From assembly GCF_037975245.1 (NCBI RefSeq), contig NC_092568.1, positions 2,234,001 through 2,294,000 of the forward strand: a DNA stretch of 60,000 nt, read 5' to 3'. The notes below the pieces were generated by a model that ran no database searches, had not been told where the DNA came from, and worked only from the letters and a program-made list of their open reading frames with translations. The position numbers were made by a program, and so were the translations under genes. Each line of letters starts with the position of its first letter. Positions within the stretch are counted from its first letter, which is position 1. Source of the stretch: Apostichopus japonicus (lineage: Eukaryota; Echinodermata; Holothuroidea; Aspidochirotida; Stichopodidae). Below are positions 12,301 to 24,993 of this stretch, one piece after another.

Positions 12301-15130
12301 GATTGTTTGCCTGCTCTTGTAACAGAAATATTTTGTTCATGTTTGTATGAGAATTTAATTCTTGAAAAGTGAAAAATCACAAAATTGTATACATGTTTTG
12401 GGAAAAAAATTTGAAGCAAAAGAAAATACCTCTTTTAGATAAAACGTATTGGTTTACCACAAAAATGACTTGTTCAGCAATTGGAATGAAGTAATAAATG
12501 CTCTTCCTGCTCTCACTTTTAACAAATGAAAGTTTTTGTTTCATCAAGTGCTTAGGAAAGAAAACATGAAAAGCACTGTCTCTCATCATTAAACAAGAAA
12601 ACTTTTCATGCTCAGAATTTAATGAATGAACAAAACTGAAAATACTAGATTTTGCTTTCTGTTGCAGAAACAAGAAACAACATAAACAAAATTTGTTTTT
12701 AGATTGTTCATCACATAAGAGGAAAATGCAGGTGCAAATTTTGTATTTGACTGATGAAATCATCATGGTAAATGACTTTTGCATTCAATATCATGTGTAT
12801 TGTTTTCAAGATTTGAAGGTTTAGAAATCAATATGTTTTCTACCAAAAGTGAACTTGAAGCAAACAGGTGTGATGTCATAGATGCACATTGACAAAGTTC
12901 TTTTATGCTTGTCTTTAAAATGTACGTCCATGTTGAATACACTACGAATGTCATTGGGGGAGGGGGGGTATGGGGGTGTATTGATAGCTTCACATCCCAT
13001 AAGGGGGGAGGGAGTTATGAGGGTGTATTGATAGTTTCACATCCCGTAACGGGGTAGGGGGGTATGGGGGTGTTTTGATAGCTTCACATCCCATAAGGGA
13101 TAGTTGGAACACTATCCAATTCAAGGTCAAAACAATAAAATGAACAGGAAAAATATAAAACAAGACATTTTGCTGTCACTGTGCAACTATGGCGTCACAT
13201 AACATCACTTATGTTTACAATCTGTGACAATTTCAACTATCAATATCTTGAAAACAATAGGCAGGAATTGCTTACAAATTTCATCAGGATGCTTACTATT
13301 TATTGTTATTACATCAGTCAAAAAACAAACGAACAATTCACCTGCATGTTACCTATAAAAAAAATTCTTATCCTAGGCTGCATTTCTCAATAGAATGGAC
13401 TAGTGAAAGGTTGACACAATTATTATGCAAAATCTGATATCTCTGGTAAAGCAACAGTCGAAAGAACTATGTTCATATTAGAATAATTCAAATCAAGGAG
13501 ACAACTTGATTTCCTATTTTAGTAATAATTTTGTATTTTCTTTCATACAATTCTTTTTATTATTTTTTTTCTCTTTTCAAGTGACACGAATCCTTTTGGC
13601 ATACTTTTTTTGTTTTATCTGTCCACGTAGGTACGTCAAGTCTCAGAAATGATCAACTCAGGAATACAACCGTTGCAGGTATAGTTCACTGTAAACCATC
13701 GACTTCTTTTATGTAAAGACTTTAAACTATGATTGTTACAATTGCTGTGATAAAGTCATCAATAAATAATATAAATACCCCCGGCCCCTACCCACTATGA
13801 AAATAACAAAACAAGTCCAAAATAAGTAAGACAACACCTATTACGTAAAGACTTAAATTATAATTGTTACAATTACTGTGATAAAGTCATCAAATAACAT
13901 ATAACCATCCCCTCCCCTTACCCACTATGAAAAAAAAAAATCCCAAATAAGTAAGACAACACGTAGTACGTAAAGACTTAAATTATGATTGTTTCAATTG
14001 TTAAGATTAAGTCATAAAAAAATACATTTAAATAACCCCCCCCCCCACACATCCCTACACATTATGAAAAGAACAATTAGAGTCCAAACCCAGCCTGCGA
14101 TCATCTAGCATGAATGACCTATAATCTTACCTATGTAAAACCTCCTAATGATTGTAATATTTTCCATTTCCTGACGGGAGCAGGTACATACTTGAACTTT
14201 TTTTTTGTGGCCCAAAGATTGGATAATTAAAATAAATTTCGTGCCTAGAATCTTATTAAGGATAAAGCAGATTTGAATGGGACATGTTCACTTAGTGGTT
14301 TATCACTTCTACTCCAAACAGAATTTGAAAATCTTAAAGTTTATCGGAGCTGAGAGGAAATCTGAGTGGGGACATAAATTCATCCAGGAAGGTTTTGAGG
14401 CTTTGGAAAGCGTTCTTGCTCAGACTGCTGGGAAATACAGCGTAGGTGATGACATAACAATGGCGGATTTATGTCTCATCCCTCAAGTGTACAATGCTGA
14501 AAGGTATGTCAATAACAGTTCCTCCTATGGCCTGTATCAGAAGCAGTTGTGTAACCTGAGAGAATGTGAAGTTTGGTGGAGCAAAATATCCTAGTCCCTC
14601 CCTTCCCAGCCGCCTTCTGTCACTTAGGCATTTAAGAATAAATAATTTAGATTAAAATTTTTTGAGAAGAGGGCACTGTAGTAAATTTTCCGTGGAAATA
14701 GACATCTTATTATGTTCTTTGTACACAGGTCATGTTATCTTTGTCACCCTGAATAGATACGTCCTGAGTCATGCATTATAAACCGTTATAAACACATTTC
14801 TCTCTTTGCTTTAAGAAACAGTTTTGGGATGTTGTTATGAAATACATTGTACTGTACCAACATATTTTATAATACCTGTTCTTTTGCAGTTTTTAATGCA
14901 AATATTCCTTCATGAAATTTGAATTTAGAGAAAGACTAGAGACAAAATATGAATATCCTTCTGAATGTTTCAATTTCATATGTTTTTTTTGTCTGTGTTT
15001 CAGATTTAAAGTGGATATGACTGCCTTCCCAACCATTTCGAGGATCAATTCAACTTTGAGTAAACATGAGGCTTTCATCGCTGCCCATCCAACCAATCAA
15101 CCAGACTGCCCAGATGATTTGAAGCAGTGA
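6303..15130 (+). CDS. GSTZ1: Maleylacetoacetate isomerase / glutathione S-transferase zeta, complete, 8 exons
   Basis: The enzyme isomerises maleylacetoacetate to fumarylacetoacetate with glutathione as cofactor, the penultimate step of phenylalanine/tyrosine breakdown. Coding exons are 6303-6314, 8404-8455, 9057-9118, 10030-10110, 11998-12075, 13631-13678, 14322-14503 and 15004-15130. All junctions are GT-AG and the phases agree, giving 642 nt and 213 aa, close to the family's usual length of about 215. The N-terminal thioredoxin fold carries the zeta signature, here [20 protein letters not shown], with S-T-C where the family usually has S-S-C. The glutathione-binding region follows (QLPSLEIDG, then LMSQSLPIIEYIDETRG). 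The C-terminal helical domain includes [24 protein letters not shown]. The 12-nt first exon (Met-Ala-Ser-Lys, donor GTAAGG) was chosen because it is in phase and gives the expected N-terminus; it is the least certain exon. Confidence 0.93.
6444..6515. repeat. Two-copy tandem repeat (36 bp)
   Basis: CACTCATACTCGTAGGCT-type units occur twice head to tail with a few differences, inside GSTZ1 intron 1. Confidence 0.8.
6669..7278. mobile_element. Non-autonomous DNA transposon with internal minisatellite, 610 bp
   Basis: Long, imperfect terminal inverted repeats (about 60 bp) include a shared 20-bp stretch, AATTATAGAATACAGGGCCA, at 6674-6693 and inverted near 7253-7272. A perfect 8-bp direct repeat, CTAAGCCC, flanks it (6661-6668 and 7279-7286). 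The interior holds repeats of GGATGCGCGGATGC and two copies of a block of about 120 bp (TTCCTAGTACTCCCGGGGTGG...). The 8-bp duplication fits hAT, P or Merlin-type elements; the ends start GG rather than CA, so the superfamily is open. It lies in intron 1 of GSTZ1. It contains no transposase. Confidence 0.8.
11430..11800 (+). repeat. Dispersed AAGAACCCTAT/AAGGTCA-type repeat, in GSTZ1 intron 4
   Basis: Two diverged copies of a unit containing GTACAAGAA(T/C)CCCTAT, a GAGGTCAG or AAGGTCAGATGTCA block, and CTGAAAACCTTGTAAACA. Related copies occur at 34690-34960 and 48770-49360. Confidence 0.6.
12955..13100. repeat. Minisatellite, about 57-bp unit x 3, GSTZ1 intron 5
   Basis: Three head-to-tail units, each a G-rich stretch followed by TATGGGGGTGTATTGATAG and TTTCACATCCCATAA, with minor differences. 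Confidence 0.85.
13715..14080. repeat. Tandem repeat, about 125-bp unit x 3, GSTZ1 intron 6
   Basis: Each unit reads GTAAAGACTTAAATTATGAT, then a GTGATAAAGTCATCAA block, a C-rich tract, CCCACTATGAAAA and AATAAGTAAGACAACAC. The units differ by small indels. Confidence 0.85.
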
Positions 15131-16340
15131 CCAAAAGAAGTTATTCTGAATTCATATTGACTAATCATAGGCAGCTAAGCCAATTCTTTAGTAAATTCAA
15201 CAGATTTTTGAGGATTTTCACCTTAAAGGCATTGAAGACTCGCCCCAAACTGCGTGCCGTCATCTGAAAAAGTTAACTTTCCCTTGCTGGCAAGTGAATT
15301 TTTTGGATGTCGCTACAAAATGCAGACAGTAATGAAATGTGATACCTTGTTATCTTTTATCTCGACCTGAAATGTCCATCGCTGCTATGTACACTGTGTT
15401 GTGGGTATTGACCGTAGCTACATGTATTGACTGTGCACTAGTGTCTAATTACCAACAGTAGCAAGCTGTGTGTGTATTTTCTGGTAGTGGCTAACACTTC
15501 CATTACACCTCATTCGAAACTAGGTCAGATAACCGGCATGAGACGTTACATTGTGAGCGAGTCTTCCATGCCTTTGAACTATATCCTGAAATCTTTTTCT
15601 TGTTTATTTTGTGCGTTAAGATATTAAGAATTTTCTTGGTTTCGCAGATGGAAATTTATGAAAATCGTGCCACCAATTTCACAGAGACCAACAGATATAT
15701 TATGAGGCTGTCAAGTCAGATTTAAAACCATTCATTAGCCAGACCATGACTTTTTGCAATTTTCAGTTTAATAACTCAGTTTTACATTTTTAGGTTGTTG
15801 TTAAATTGTCGGTTTGAATATGGGAGAAAACTATCAAATAGTTTTCTCATACAGTGATGTATAAATGCCAGGAAAATCCTACCTCTGAAAGGTCCCTTTT
15901 CATAACAAGGGTCAATAAACCCAGATGATGTATGGTAACTTTGGAGAGTGAATTAATTTGGTGCAGAACCCTGGATTCAATGGAATAACCCATGTTTGAT
16001 GTGAGGGTGGTGTTTTTTGGGGGGTTGGGGTGCGGGGAAGTCATATGTAAGGAATAATGTTGAATTAGTTATCCTCAAAGTCATTATTATTTCCAATACC
16101 CCTACCATTATACCCCTCTTCCTGTGGGCATGTATTCATTTCTATGCATATTTCTGCATGGGAAGGTTGCAGTTCCTTTTTGCTTATTTTAAGGACACAA
16201 CTCTGATTGGGTTTTTTGCATAGCGTTCAAACCCATCAATGACTTTCCCGTGTTCTCTGTACCTACGATTTCTACCAAAAGGAATATTCATAGATGTTTG
16301 AATATTTTAGTTTGCAATAAACTGAAACAGCACTGACTCT
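15131..16340 (+). other. GSTZ1: GSTZ1 3' UTR and flank
   Basis: Non-coding sequence after the GSTZ1 stop. The first good AATAAA signal is at 16316-16321. If it is used, the 3' UTR is about 1.2 kb and contains the MITE at 15223-15577. Confidence 0.5.
15223..15577 (+). mobile_element. TTAA-type MITE, copy 1 (in GSTZ1 3' flank)
   Basis: It starts TTAAAGGCATTGAAGACTCG and ends CGAGTCTTCCATGCCTTTGA, terminal inverted repeats of about 20 bp. The interior is shared with 27001-27380 and, reversed, with 22990-23279. It is non-coding. Confidence 0.85.
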
Positions 16341-19124
16341 AATGTTTTGATTTTCAGTTGTACATTTCTTGTTGCTTCCATCATCTCGATAGATATAATT
16401 GCTTTCTGTCTGTGGACTACGATAACGCAAGATAGTCTAAATAAACGTAAACATTATTCCAGTTTTTCTAAAACATGTTGGTGTGTTTGCATACAATTCT
16501 TGTGTTCTGCTTTGGCCACCTGTTTGTCGTTGTCATCGATTTAATATCGTTTCTAACACAGTCTTGTAGTAGTAGTACAGCAGTGTTGTGTTGTAGGCTA
16601 CTATGGATGAAACATGCCTAATCCGCTACCTCAAAATCCACCTATGAGCAAAATGATAATGATGAAATGCATGTTGAGTTTAGAAAACCACACGAAAATC
16701 ACTCTTGTAGGCCTATTCACCAGATGAAACCCTAGAAGAAATTTAGTTGTGTAGATGTTAAATTGGTGATCCAGATGGTAACATATTTAAAAGTTTCGAT
16801 CTGGAATATTTCAAATGTTTCATCTCATCATTACTACTTTCGACTTTTTTTCCGGGATATTTGCAAAATTGAAAGTCTAAATTTCGAGGCCCAAGCCCAA
16901 ACTTCAACTTTCTCCCTCAAACGTTTTGACATGAATATTGTAACGAAATTTTTGCACGTTAACGACAAACATTTCCACATGTGGAAATTTCAATAGTTTG
17001 TTATAATTTCTCCGTTCAATATCAAATTACAGGCGTTTTCTCTCGAAATGTCGATTTTTTTTTTTTTTAATCGAAACTACGATAAAGAACATCAAAAGTA
17101 TCCAGTTAAATGACCCAGCACTCATACAGGAGTGAATCCATCTCCAGTTATAAAAGAAGGGTGAGGGGCAAGGGGACCCATTTTGGAAAATAATTTGTGG
17201 AAGTTGCCCATGCACCCTTCTCTTTCTCCACCCTGTTCCTACGCCTATGCTTTTATAAAGTGTCCCTCCAGAGACAAAATAACAATCTCTATAACTTCTT
17301 AGCACGCAGACGTTCGCAAGACATCCGCATGTTTTGTTCTTTAGATAGGACTGACTAACTACATTTGTTGAAGGGCAAGTTTGCTAGCCGCTGTAATTAA
17401 TCCGCCTGCTATGTAAACAATGTCGCCTGTCCTTACAGCAGTTAGTTGCAAAGCAGATCTCTTTTTAATGATATTGACGTTTACCAATTAGTAATTTTCA
17501 ATAGAGCAAAGGAAAAGACTTTATTGTGTGGTAATAGGCAATACCAAATAGTCACTTGTTCGCTCACTGTTGGAGCCACAGTGACTGACAATGGGGATTA
17601 TTACTAAGCTATTGGTTGATAAGCCCGGAGACCTAGACAAACTGATTAAGTAATAGTCCACTGATGTAGCAATGAATCAAGCAGCCTGGAACGATACTAG
17701 ACTACTAAAGAAATCATCTCATTGACAAAGCAAACTACAAATGAATTTTCAAAAAAGAAGGGAGAAGGAAAAAGCGTAAAAACTTTTAAAGTTAGCTCAA
17801 CCTATGTTTGAACGTTACTTAATGTGCAGCAAATATGTTGTATATTCATTTTCTGCTTGTCAAATAAACTGCCCTTCATCTGAAAAAGAGAAACCGAGGA
17901 TCATCGACCTTGGAATTTTTGTGTTTCATATTCCTGTTTAGAGAGACTCATTATCTATATTAAGATAAATTAAACAATATTGATATGCTCTACAACAACC
18001 ATGTGTAAAATGAACGTCTAAAGGAGACCATGTCAGGCTCAAACCTCAAGCCCGGTTACATTAATTCATAAATTATTCAGACGGGATCAATTACAAATGG
18101 AGACTAATCTTTTTTCTTTTCCTTGCATATTTAAATTATTTCTAAGACTAATCGTAACAGAAACATTTCTAAGGCAGAGAAGCGGTTCAGTTTAAGTCTT
18201 AACGTTAAATCAATACTGCCGAAATTTGCTAAAGAAAGAAACAAATAATGGTCACCCTTAGTCAAACGTTGATTACACCCCTATAATTTTTTCATTGCCA
18301 TTATTTCAGATATTCTCCATCCCGACGGTTCCCCACTGTCTGGAAATAACATTCCAATAGTGCCCAAGAATGTTTTTAAAGGATTTTTTAAACTATTAAT
18401 AAAAAAGTATGAAAGGTCGCGGTATTGATATTAGAAAAGAAAGCCAAAGTGTGGACAGAGTAAATATGACCAATACAACAAAAAATTAATGTTAACGGTA
18501 TTATATATTTTCATGTTATGTACAATAGATTTTTTCTTTACACAAGATAAATTTTCGTTTATACAAACTGTTGTGCATTTTAAAACGACTGGTTATCAAT
18601 TTGAGTTGCATACTAAATACATTTGAAGTTCATATCAGTAAACATTTATATCACGGACGTTTAATTAACCTTCCTTTGACAACCAATTAGCAAATCTTAA
18701 ATCGCCACGTATTGATAATTTTCATATAGAGTGAAGAAGATAAACTTTCCATGTCCGTTTTCAACGAAGGTTTAGACGTAATAGGAGAAAAAATATAGAA
18801 AATTACTTTCCGAAGAGTTGTTAAAGGATCAGATAAAGTATGTGCCATTGACATGCAAAAGAAATAATACACACACAAGCCGCAATTGCGCCAAAAGCAG
18901 AGACAACAAGATGGTGATACCCGGAGCACCGCCTAGCCCCTCTCCCTTCCCTAGCCCCACTCAGATATGGCTGTTGTCGGGCAAAACTTTAACATGAATG
19001 CCATAGCCACTTTTATAATATGACTGAGAAGATACCCAGACAAAATTTGCTCTCCAAAACGTCCCAGCTCCCTCACGTCCTTGGAAGGCTATTTTGCATG
19101 CCCATATATCATATAAAGGTTCGT
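16341..19124. other. Intergenic region between GSTZ1 and lefty
   Basis: No coding exon with splice support was found on either strand. It is AT-rich with a T-run at 17055-17068. The genes on its two sides converge, so this is shared 3' flank. Confidence 0.5.
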
Positions 19125-19130
19125 TTTATT
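19125..19130 (-). terminator. Candidate lefty poly(A) signal
   Basis: AATAAA on the minus strand, about 280 bp downstream of the lefty stop codon. It is the nearest canonical signal. Confidence 0.5.
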
Positions 19131-19409
19131 GTCTAAAGTCAGTATAATTTGTTTTGCATTCAACAGAACCTCCATACTTGTAACTTGTTACCCAAGTAAA
19201 CGATTTCAAACTCTTGAATCAAAGCATCAATCACTCTTCATGCTAAAAGGCTTAGAAATATCGACTCTGTAGTTTGTTGTGAGCTCCCTAACTCACTCAA
19301 GTAGTAGTATTGCTGCAGTCATCACGGGAAATTGTCGCTAAGAGTTTAGACATATATCCCTCATGATCCAAACAAAGCTAAACGAAGCTATATAGAGTTC
19401 GGTTAATCC

Positions 19410-21893
19410 TCACTGCATACAAGAACATTCTTCCGCGATCATGTTGGGTATTTCCTCGACTTTAAGCTCCATGACACCATTATTCTCAACCATGTACATC
19501 ATTGGCAGAGATCCTGACTTTGATATACCACAGGTACGATATTTACTTCCATATTTTCTGTTGGAATTACCACCTGTTGGGTTGAAGAGGTTGCCGAGAA
19601 TGTCCCTGTAGGAGCGATGACGCGAGCACGTACCGAGACAGTCGTAAGCCTCGTAACCGGACGGTTCGATTACCCACCGGTTAGCCCATCTCATATTGCG
19701 GAAATCGACATAACGAGAACTTCTGCAACACCGTTGAGTTCCTGAAGACCCTGTTGGTGTTTCATCACATTCTACGGGTTCTGGTTCCAAACTGAAGGAG
19801 TAAGCAAAATGGAATACAATAAATATGATGTCACAATAAGTGAAACTAGGTCATCTAAGCATAAACACAATGACGCATATAGCCCCCCCCCCCGCCCCAC
19901 CCCTTCTCAGACACAAATAAGTTAGAGCTAACCAATGAAAAATATAAAGTAGTAGTATCACTACATGCCCAGTCATCAAACTTTTTTTTCTGGTTCGATG
20001 TTATAATTTAGGTTCTATATAAATGAATGATGATTCTTTGTTCGCGGAGATAAAAAGTACATTTGGGGTGTGGGGGTCTTTTTGACTGATGGCTGTGTCG
20101 CAACTGGAACTAAAAGATCCAAAACATGCATTAATTATGTTTTGGCTTGGTCAAGGGAGAGGGGTGGGGGTTGGATGTGGGGAATGGTTAAGAGATTATT
20201 TTAAACTTACTTTGGCATGTATTTGACGGTATACACTGTCAAAATTGGGTAACCGTAAGGTGGTACGTTGGGTCCCTCTTCGGTCACGAATCGGACTTTG
20301 TCTGCAATCCGTTGGGCGTGTCTGCTTTTCCTGATGGGGTTGACTGTCAGTTCAATATCAATCTCTGGTGTTGGATCAGATGTCCATTGTTCAATCGTCT
20401 CTGTAATATCAAAAATTTTCCAGCCAGTGCCATTGACTGAAACCATTCTGAATGAAAGAAAATGAAAAAGAGACGTATGATGAAATATTCAATTCAATCA
20501 ATTATCGGTGATTTTTTTCAGAAAATAGAGTCAATCGATGTTAGTCGAGAACATTCGATGGTAGAATTGTTGACGAAGCTTTCCAGCTGATAGCCCCAAA
20601 TACATTGTTGCAAAACTCCTTAATTACTTCAGACTCATCAACTACCCCCTGCCCACCCCTCACCCCCCCCCCCCCCATCTCCCTACATGCACACACTGCA
20701 AGCCTGTTAAGTGAAGTGTAAAATTCCCAAATACAATTGTTCTCTGTTCACTGAATAGTATATCATAGGCCTAATTTAAACACTTTAAGTCGGAAAGTGA
20801 AGTACTTCTCATTGCATATCACTAAATATCAAACATAAATAAACGAACAGCGCAAAACATAACAAACAAACCATATTTGTAGAGAATAGTGCAAATTAGA
20901 AGCACTAAACATTAGCTGAATTACGATTGTATACACTATATATAACATCTAGTTTAGCTAGAGGTAAGCTATGGACGTGGGGTTGGAGTCTTTGGTAATG
21001 TTGTTAAAGGGTAAGTACCTCTCATCTGCAAGAGATGCTTCTCTGACTCCATCCTTATTCGTAACATGATGTAGACTGACTCTAGCAGAAGTGGGGAGGC
21101 GATGGCGGTGAGTGTGGTTCAGTGAATGATAAAACACAACGTCATTGGCTCGATCCTGATAAATCTTCATTTCAGCAAGGACGATGTCACTGTCGGCGGG
21201 TACGCTACCATCCAGTCGAAAGTTAAATATCTGTCGAGACGCGTTGGCGAAAACAACATGACCAGGGATCCCTAAATGAACAAAAAAAAAAATCAGAAAA
21301 GTAAATATTTTGTATGTAAGTATATGAGTGGTACACAGAGTATCATTAATGTAAAAAAAAAATCCGCAAGAAGAAAATTACGTATTACACTAACCTATTT
21401 TTTTCTTTGTTATTTTTACTTGATTTTGCGGACCGAATAATTACTTTCGTGGTCAGAAGTCTGTGTTTACTTCACTTTGAATTATTATAAAAAAAAATTA
21501 TAAAATAAAATAAAGAATGTTGATGTATATACATTATGGTCTTCTATGTAAACATGAACATTGAGAGAAGCAAAAACCCCTATCCCATCCTATGCCACCG
21601 CCCATAGTAATTACGCATAGTAGTTAAAACTTACCAGGTATCTTCCGGACGCTTTTTGTTATAATTCTTCGTTTTTCGCGATGTTGATGTAGCATAGAGT
21701 CGTATTGCTGTTGGATATGTTCTGGAATCTCAATATCTCTTTTTGTTATCGGTAACTCCTTCGTTGGATCCTCAACTCCAATTTTGGTCAGAATATCCAT
21801 TTCAAGTTCATCCTCATAAAAGCTTTGCTCGAAAGGTAATGCTTGGGACTGTACAAAAATAGCGGATAAAACAACCAGAATGATGCGATCCAT
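19410..21893 (-). CDS. lefty: Lefty/antivin, Nodal-antagonist TGF-beta family ligand, complete, 4 exons
   Basis: This is a secreted inhibitor of Nodal that acts by blocking receptor and co-receptor binding. The coding exons are 21893-21635, 21271-21019, 20447-20211 and 19791-19410 (phases 1, 2, 2), giving 1,131 nt and 376 aa; four exons is also the vertebrate lefty layout. Residues 1-18 form a signal peptide, followed by a propeptide with the family phrase VSVNGTGWKIFDITETIEQW. The C-terminal cysteine knot has C258, C271-C272, C301-x-x-x-C305, C337, C372 and C374. Only one cysteine (C337) stands where dimeric TGF-betas have a pair, so the inter-chain cysteine is missing, as in all Lefty proteins. 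The run between C305 and C337 is short, also typical. The ending EIPNMIAEECSCMQ and WVIEPSGYEAYDCLGTC are close to Lefty. Nodal or BMP identity is unlikely for these reasons. Confidence 0.95.
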
Positions 21894-21913
21894 GTTGACA
21901 CTGTCTCTTGGTT

Positions 21914-21921
21914 TGTGTATT
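21914..21921 (-). promoter_or_regulatory. FoxH1-like site in lefty leader
   Basis: AATACACA on the minus strand matches the FoxH1 consensus AATMCACA. It lies 21 bp before the lefty start codon, with a GTCT Smad half-site (21903-21906) next to it. Confidence 0.4.
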
Positions 21922-21998
21922 TGTTAGGTATGCTAAAGTAGAAACGTTTGCTAGTATCCGATGCGATAGAATGATGTTGTCAGGATCAACTGTCTACC

Positions 21999-22006
21999 TT
22001 TATAAG
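21999..22006 (-). promoter_or_regulatory. TATA box of lefty
   Basis: The minus strand reads GCTTATAAAGGT here, about 105 bp before the ATG. A start site about 30 bp downstream would leave a leader of roughly 75 nt. Confidence 0.6.
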
Positions 22007-22079
22007 CAAAATTATTGAAAATACCGTTTTCCTGTTGAGAGGTTCGTCTGTTAGGTCAGTTCAACGCCCACCGTGCCAA

Positions 22080-22570
22080 TTAGACGGTCTGTCCAGACAA
22101 TGAGGGGCATTAGAACCAGAGGATTAGGTGACCACCTGAAAGGCAGTGGGTGTTTTGGGGTAGACCATGGACTAGTCTATGGGAGTGATTTTAATGATAA
22201 CTGAAAGTTGATGGCTAATCTAATTAGAAAGGGGCTTTTGGGAGGACCACAAACTATTAACAACTTTTTAACATGCTCTTGAGCAAAGACGATTTTGATT
22301 TTACTGAATGTGGGTGAAACAGATGTTGTTTATGTTCAAGTACAATTCAATAGCGAGTATTCCAGACTTTAAAAACATCGTCTGGTCTGTCTACCAAGTA
22401 ACATTTTTTTGTCAGACACATATATAGTATATACATAGAGCTAACTGTTGGCACCTGTTCAAATGTAACTTTATAATAAAGAATCATGTGTAGTCTACTG
22501 GGAGGTTAAAAGAAGAAATCTATAGACGGTCAGGTGGATCCATTTTTTCTGTCTGGAGGCAGACGGGAGG
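22080..22570 (-). promoter_or_regulatory. Cluster of Smad-like CAGAC/GTCTG motifs upstream of lefty
   Basis: Visible motifs are GTCTGTCCAGAC (22087-22098, an inverted pair), CCAGAC near 22361, CGTCTGGTCTGTCTACC (about 22379-22395), GTCAGACAC near 22411, CTGTCTGG (22550-22557) and GGCAGACGG (22558-22566). Lefty is a known Nodal/Smad2/3 target, so a response element is plausible, but CAGAC is short and can occur by chance. Confidence 0.45.
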
Positions 22571-24890
22571 ACAAGCTGTCACAAAGAGGCAAGTTAACTG
22601 TATATAATTCTGAACAAAAGATACTGACCTAATGATGATTGGCACAGTGCAGGCCAATTGTCTATTTATTGTAAGGAGTTTGGGAAATAAGAACGTGTCA
22701 CTCACAAATAAAACAAATACCTTCTGTAGTTAAATTTTATGTTATAATAGACAATGATAACAACGAAGAAAAATTTCCTTAGAAAGAAAGAAGAAATAAA
22801 CTTGAAGTACAAGTCATGGTTACATACCATTTTCTTATATGTTTATTTCCGAATGGGTGTTCAGTGTCACTATTTTGTCCGTAACAATTCTAAATCCCTG
22901 TCTAAAGATTTCTCAAATAAAGTTTTCAACAATGACATTTATATATGGATCAGATAACAATTTTTTTCACGTTTTTGTTTTTAACATTTTAGAAGTGTTA
23001 GACACCACCATCGATCCCAGAAAATACACACACAGCTTGCTACCGTCGGTAATTAGACACTAGTGTACAGTCAAAACATACAGCTACGGTCAATACCCAC
23101 AACACAGTGTATATAGCAGTGATGGACATCTCAGGTCTAGATAAAAGATAACAAGGTATCACGTTTCATTACTGTCTGCATTTTGTAGGGACAAGAAAAA
23201 AACTTCACTTGCAAGCAACGGAAAGTTAACTTTTTCAGAGCGCGGCACGCAATTTGGGGCGAGTCTTCAATGCCTTTAAAGCAGATTTTTGCATTTGGTG
23301 GGAAGTTTACCACAAATATACAAAGTTTTATCAAACTAAGATTTATTGTAATTGATCAAACTTAGACACCCTCTTACACATCTCACCAAATCGAAAGCTT
23401 ATAAACAATACCGTTTGTTTGTCACCAATAACATCAAAATATCAAAATCTGCTGATTCAATTAAAAGGAATTAATAGAATAACAATATAACCGTTGATTA
23501 AATAACAAAAAATAGTTGGATAGTCATGTTACATCTGTTGTGAAGTTTAAGTATGTCACGACTACATGCGTTGATTTTTTGTTCTGAAAAAGTAGCAGTT
23601 TCTCAAGAATTGGGACATTTATAATGCAAGGCAGATGGTACTTCAACAAATACCCATATGCAGTTTGAATGCAATTTTCACAACACATCTAATTTGCCAT
23701 TGATAGCAATCTGGCAATTAGGTTTACCCTGTTGCTCCCAGAAAATGTTTGTCAACTCAAGACTAGGAGCAGCAGAGATGGTGACGGGATACAAGGAGCA
23801 GGTCCCTAAAATCAAAGTCATAACTGCCACTGTCTTGAAGCTTATGCTCCCTCCTCAGATTCAATCCTCTTCTGCTTCCTGTATTGGACTGTGTTGGTAT
23901 TGGTAGCATCTCAACTTACACCACAATCTATCACTTCCTCAATAGCCATGTCTCATGTCCCTCGTTAGTGGGTCTACTAACTCTACTTGTTTAAGCCTTG
24001 CAGAGTATGCAACTTGGAAATATATTATTTGTTAAAGTTTATGCATTTGTACAAAGAAAGCTAATTATTTTATCTTAGAGGGAAGTAGGAGGTAGGTGCA
24101 GGAAGGGGTATTGCATAATTTGCATTTTGTACTGCAAACTATATGTAAAAAAAAGGAAACATGATTGCCTCAACACGTGCACAAAAAAAACTAAATAACC
24201 CACATAATATGATGGTCATAAATGATCTATGCAGATTTGCACTACATTGAGCTGTGGTTTTCTTTAAAGCACCTGCTTGACTTGCATGAAAGTATTTTTA
24301 CCTACCATAGGATTTATTTAAATCCCTTGTGCAATGGTTCAGTCAAATTCTAAAAAGAATGTCTTACTTCCCAAAAGATGAACTTATCTAGGAATTATTA
24401 TTGATACTTTGTCGAAATTTACATTTTTGCATCCATTCTTTTGTGCAAAATAGGCTAATGTAGGTAACAATTGTACAGTGAAATTGTGTTAGGTTCTAAA
24501 CACTAGCACATATTCCAAAGACTAGCATCTTTTGTGCACATTCATGCAATCAGCTATCACTATGAACAATACACTGTATGTTTAAACATATTTAATCCAA
24601 AGAGAGGTCATGCTGCAAACACATCCCACTTCTTTATGTTGATCCATCTAAATGCAGTGCAAAGAGACCCTAAATTTGATAACTTACAAGAAAATATGTT
24701 TTGAAACTTTTTTGGCTATTTCAGCATACAAACAAAAAAAGGTCCACAATGGGTAGCAATGTTGATCTTTCAATGGCCAAGCAAACACATGAAAATATGA
24801 AAAGAATATGTAAAACTATGTTTACCTTACTACTATTAACTGCTTTCATGAATTTCATAAAAATTCTACTTGGCAACAACAAAATTAAAC
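22571..24890. other. Intergenic region
   Basis: No gene was recognised apart from the MITE copy at 22990-23279. The short frames at 22754-23063 and 23658-23906 lack splice sites or family resemblance. Confidence 0.5.
22990..23279 (-). mobile_element. TTAA-type MITE, copy 3, inverted and truncated
   Basis: Reverse orientation of the 15223 family. It keeps the end CGAGTCTTCAATGCCTTTAA at 23260-23279. Homology stops near 22990, so the opposite inverted repeat is missing. Confidence 0.8.
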
Positions 24891-24993
24891 AGATTTAATA
24901 CTTGGAGACATTGTGTTTGCTTGCTTCATTACAATTCTGTCACATGGCTTTGCAAACAAAGTAAACCTTTACTGTTACTTTCTAAATATAAAT

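Noticed and set aside
12955-13100. CRISPR-like direct repeats
   Set aside because: Three adjacent minisatellite units without unique spacers, inside an intron of an animal gene.
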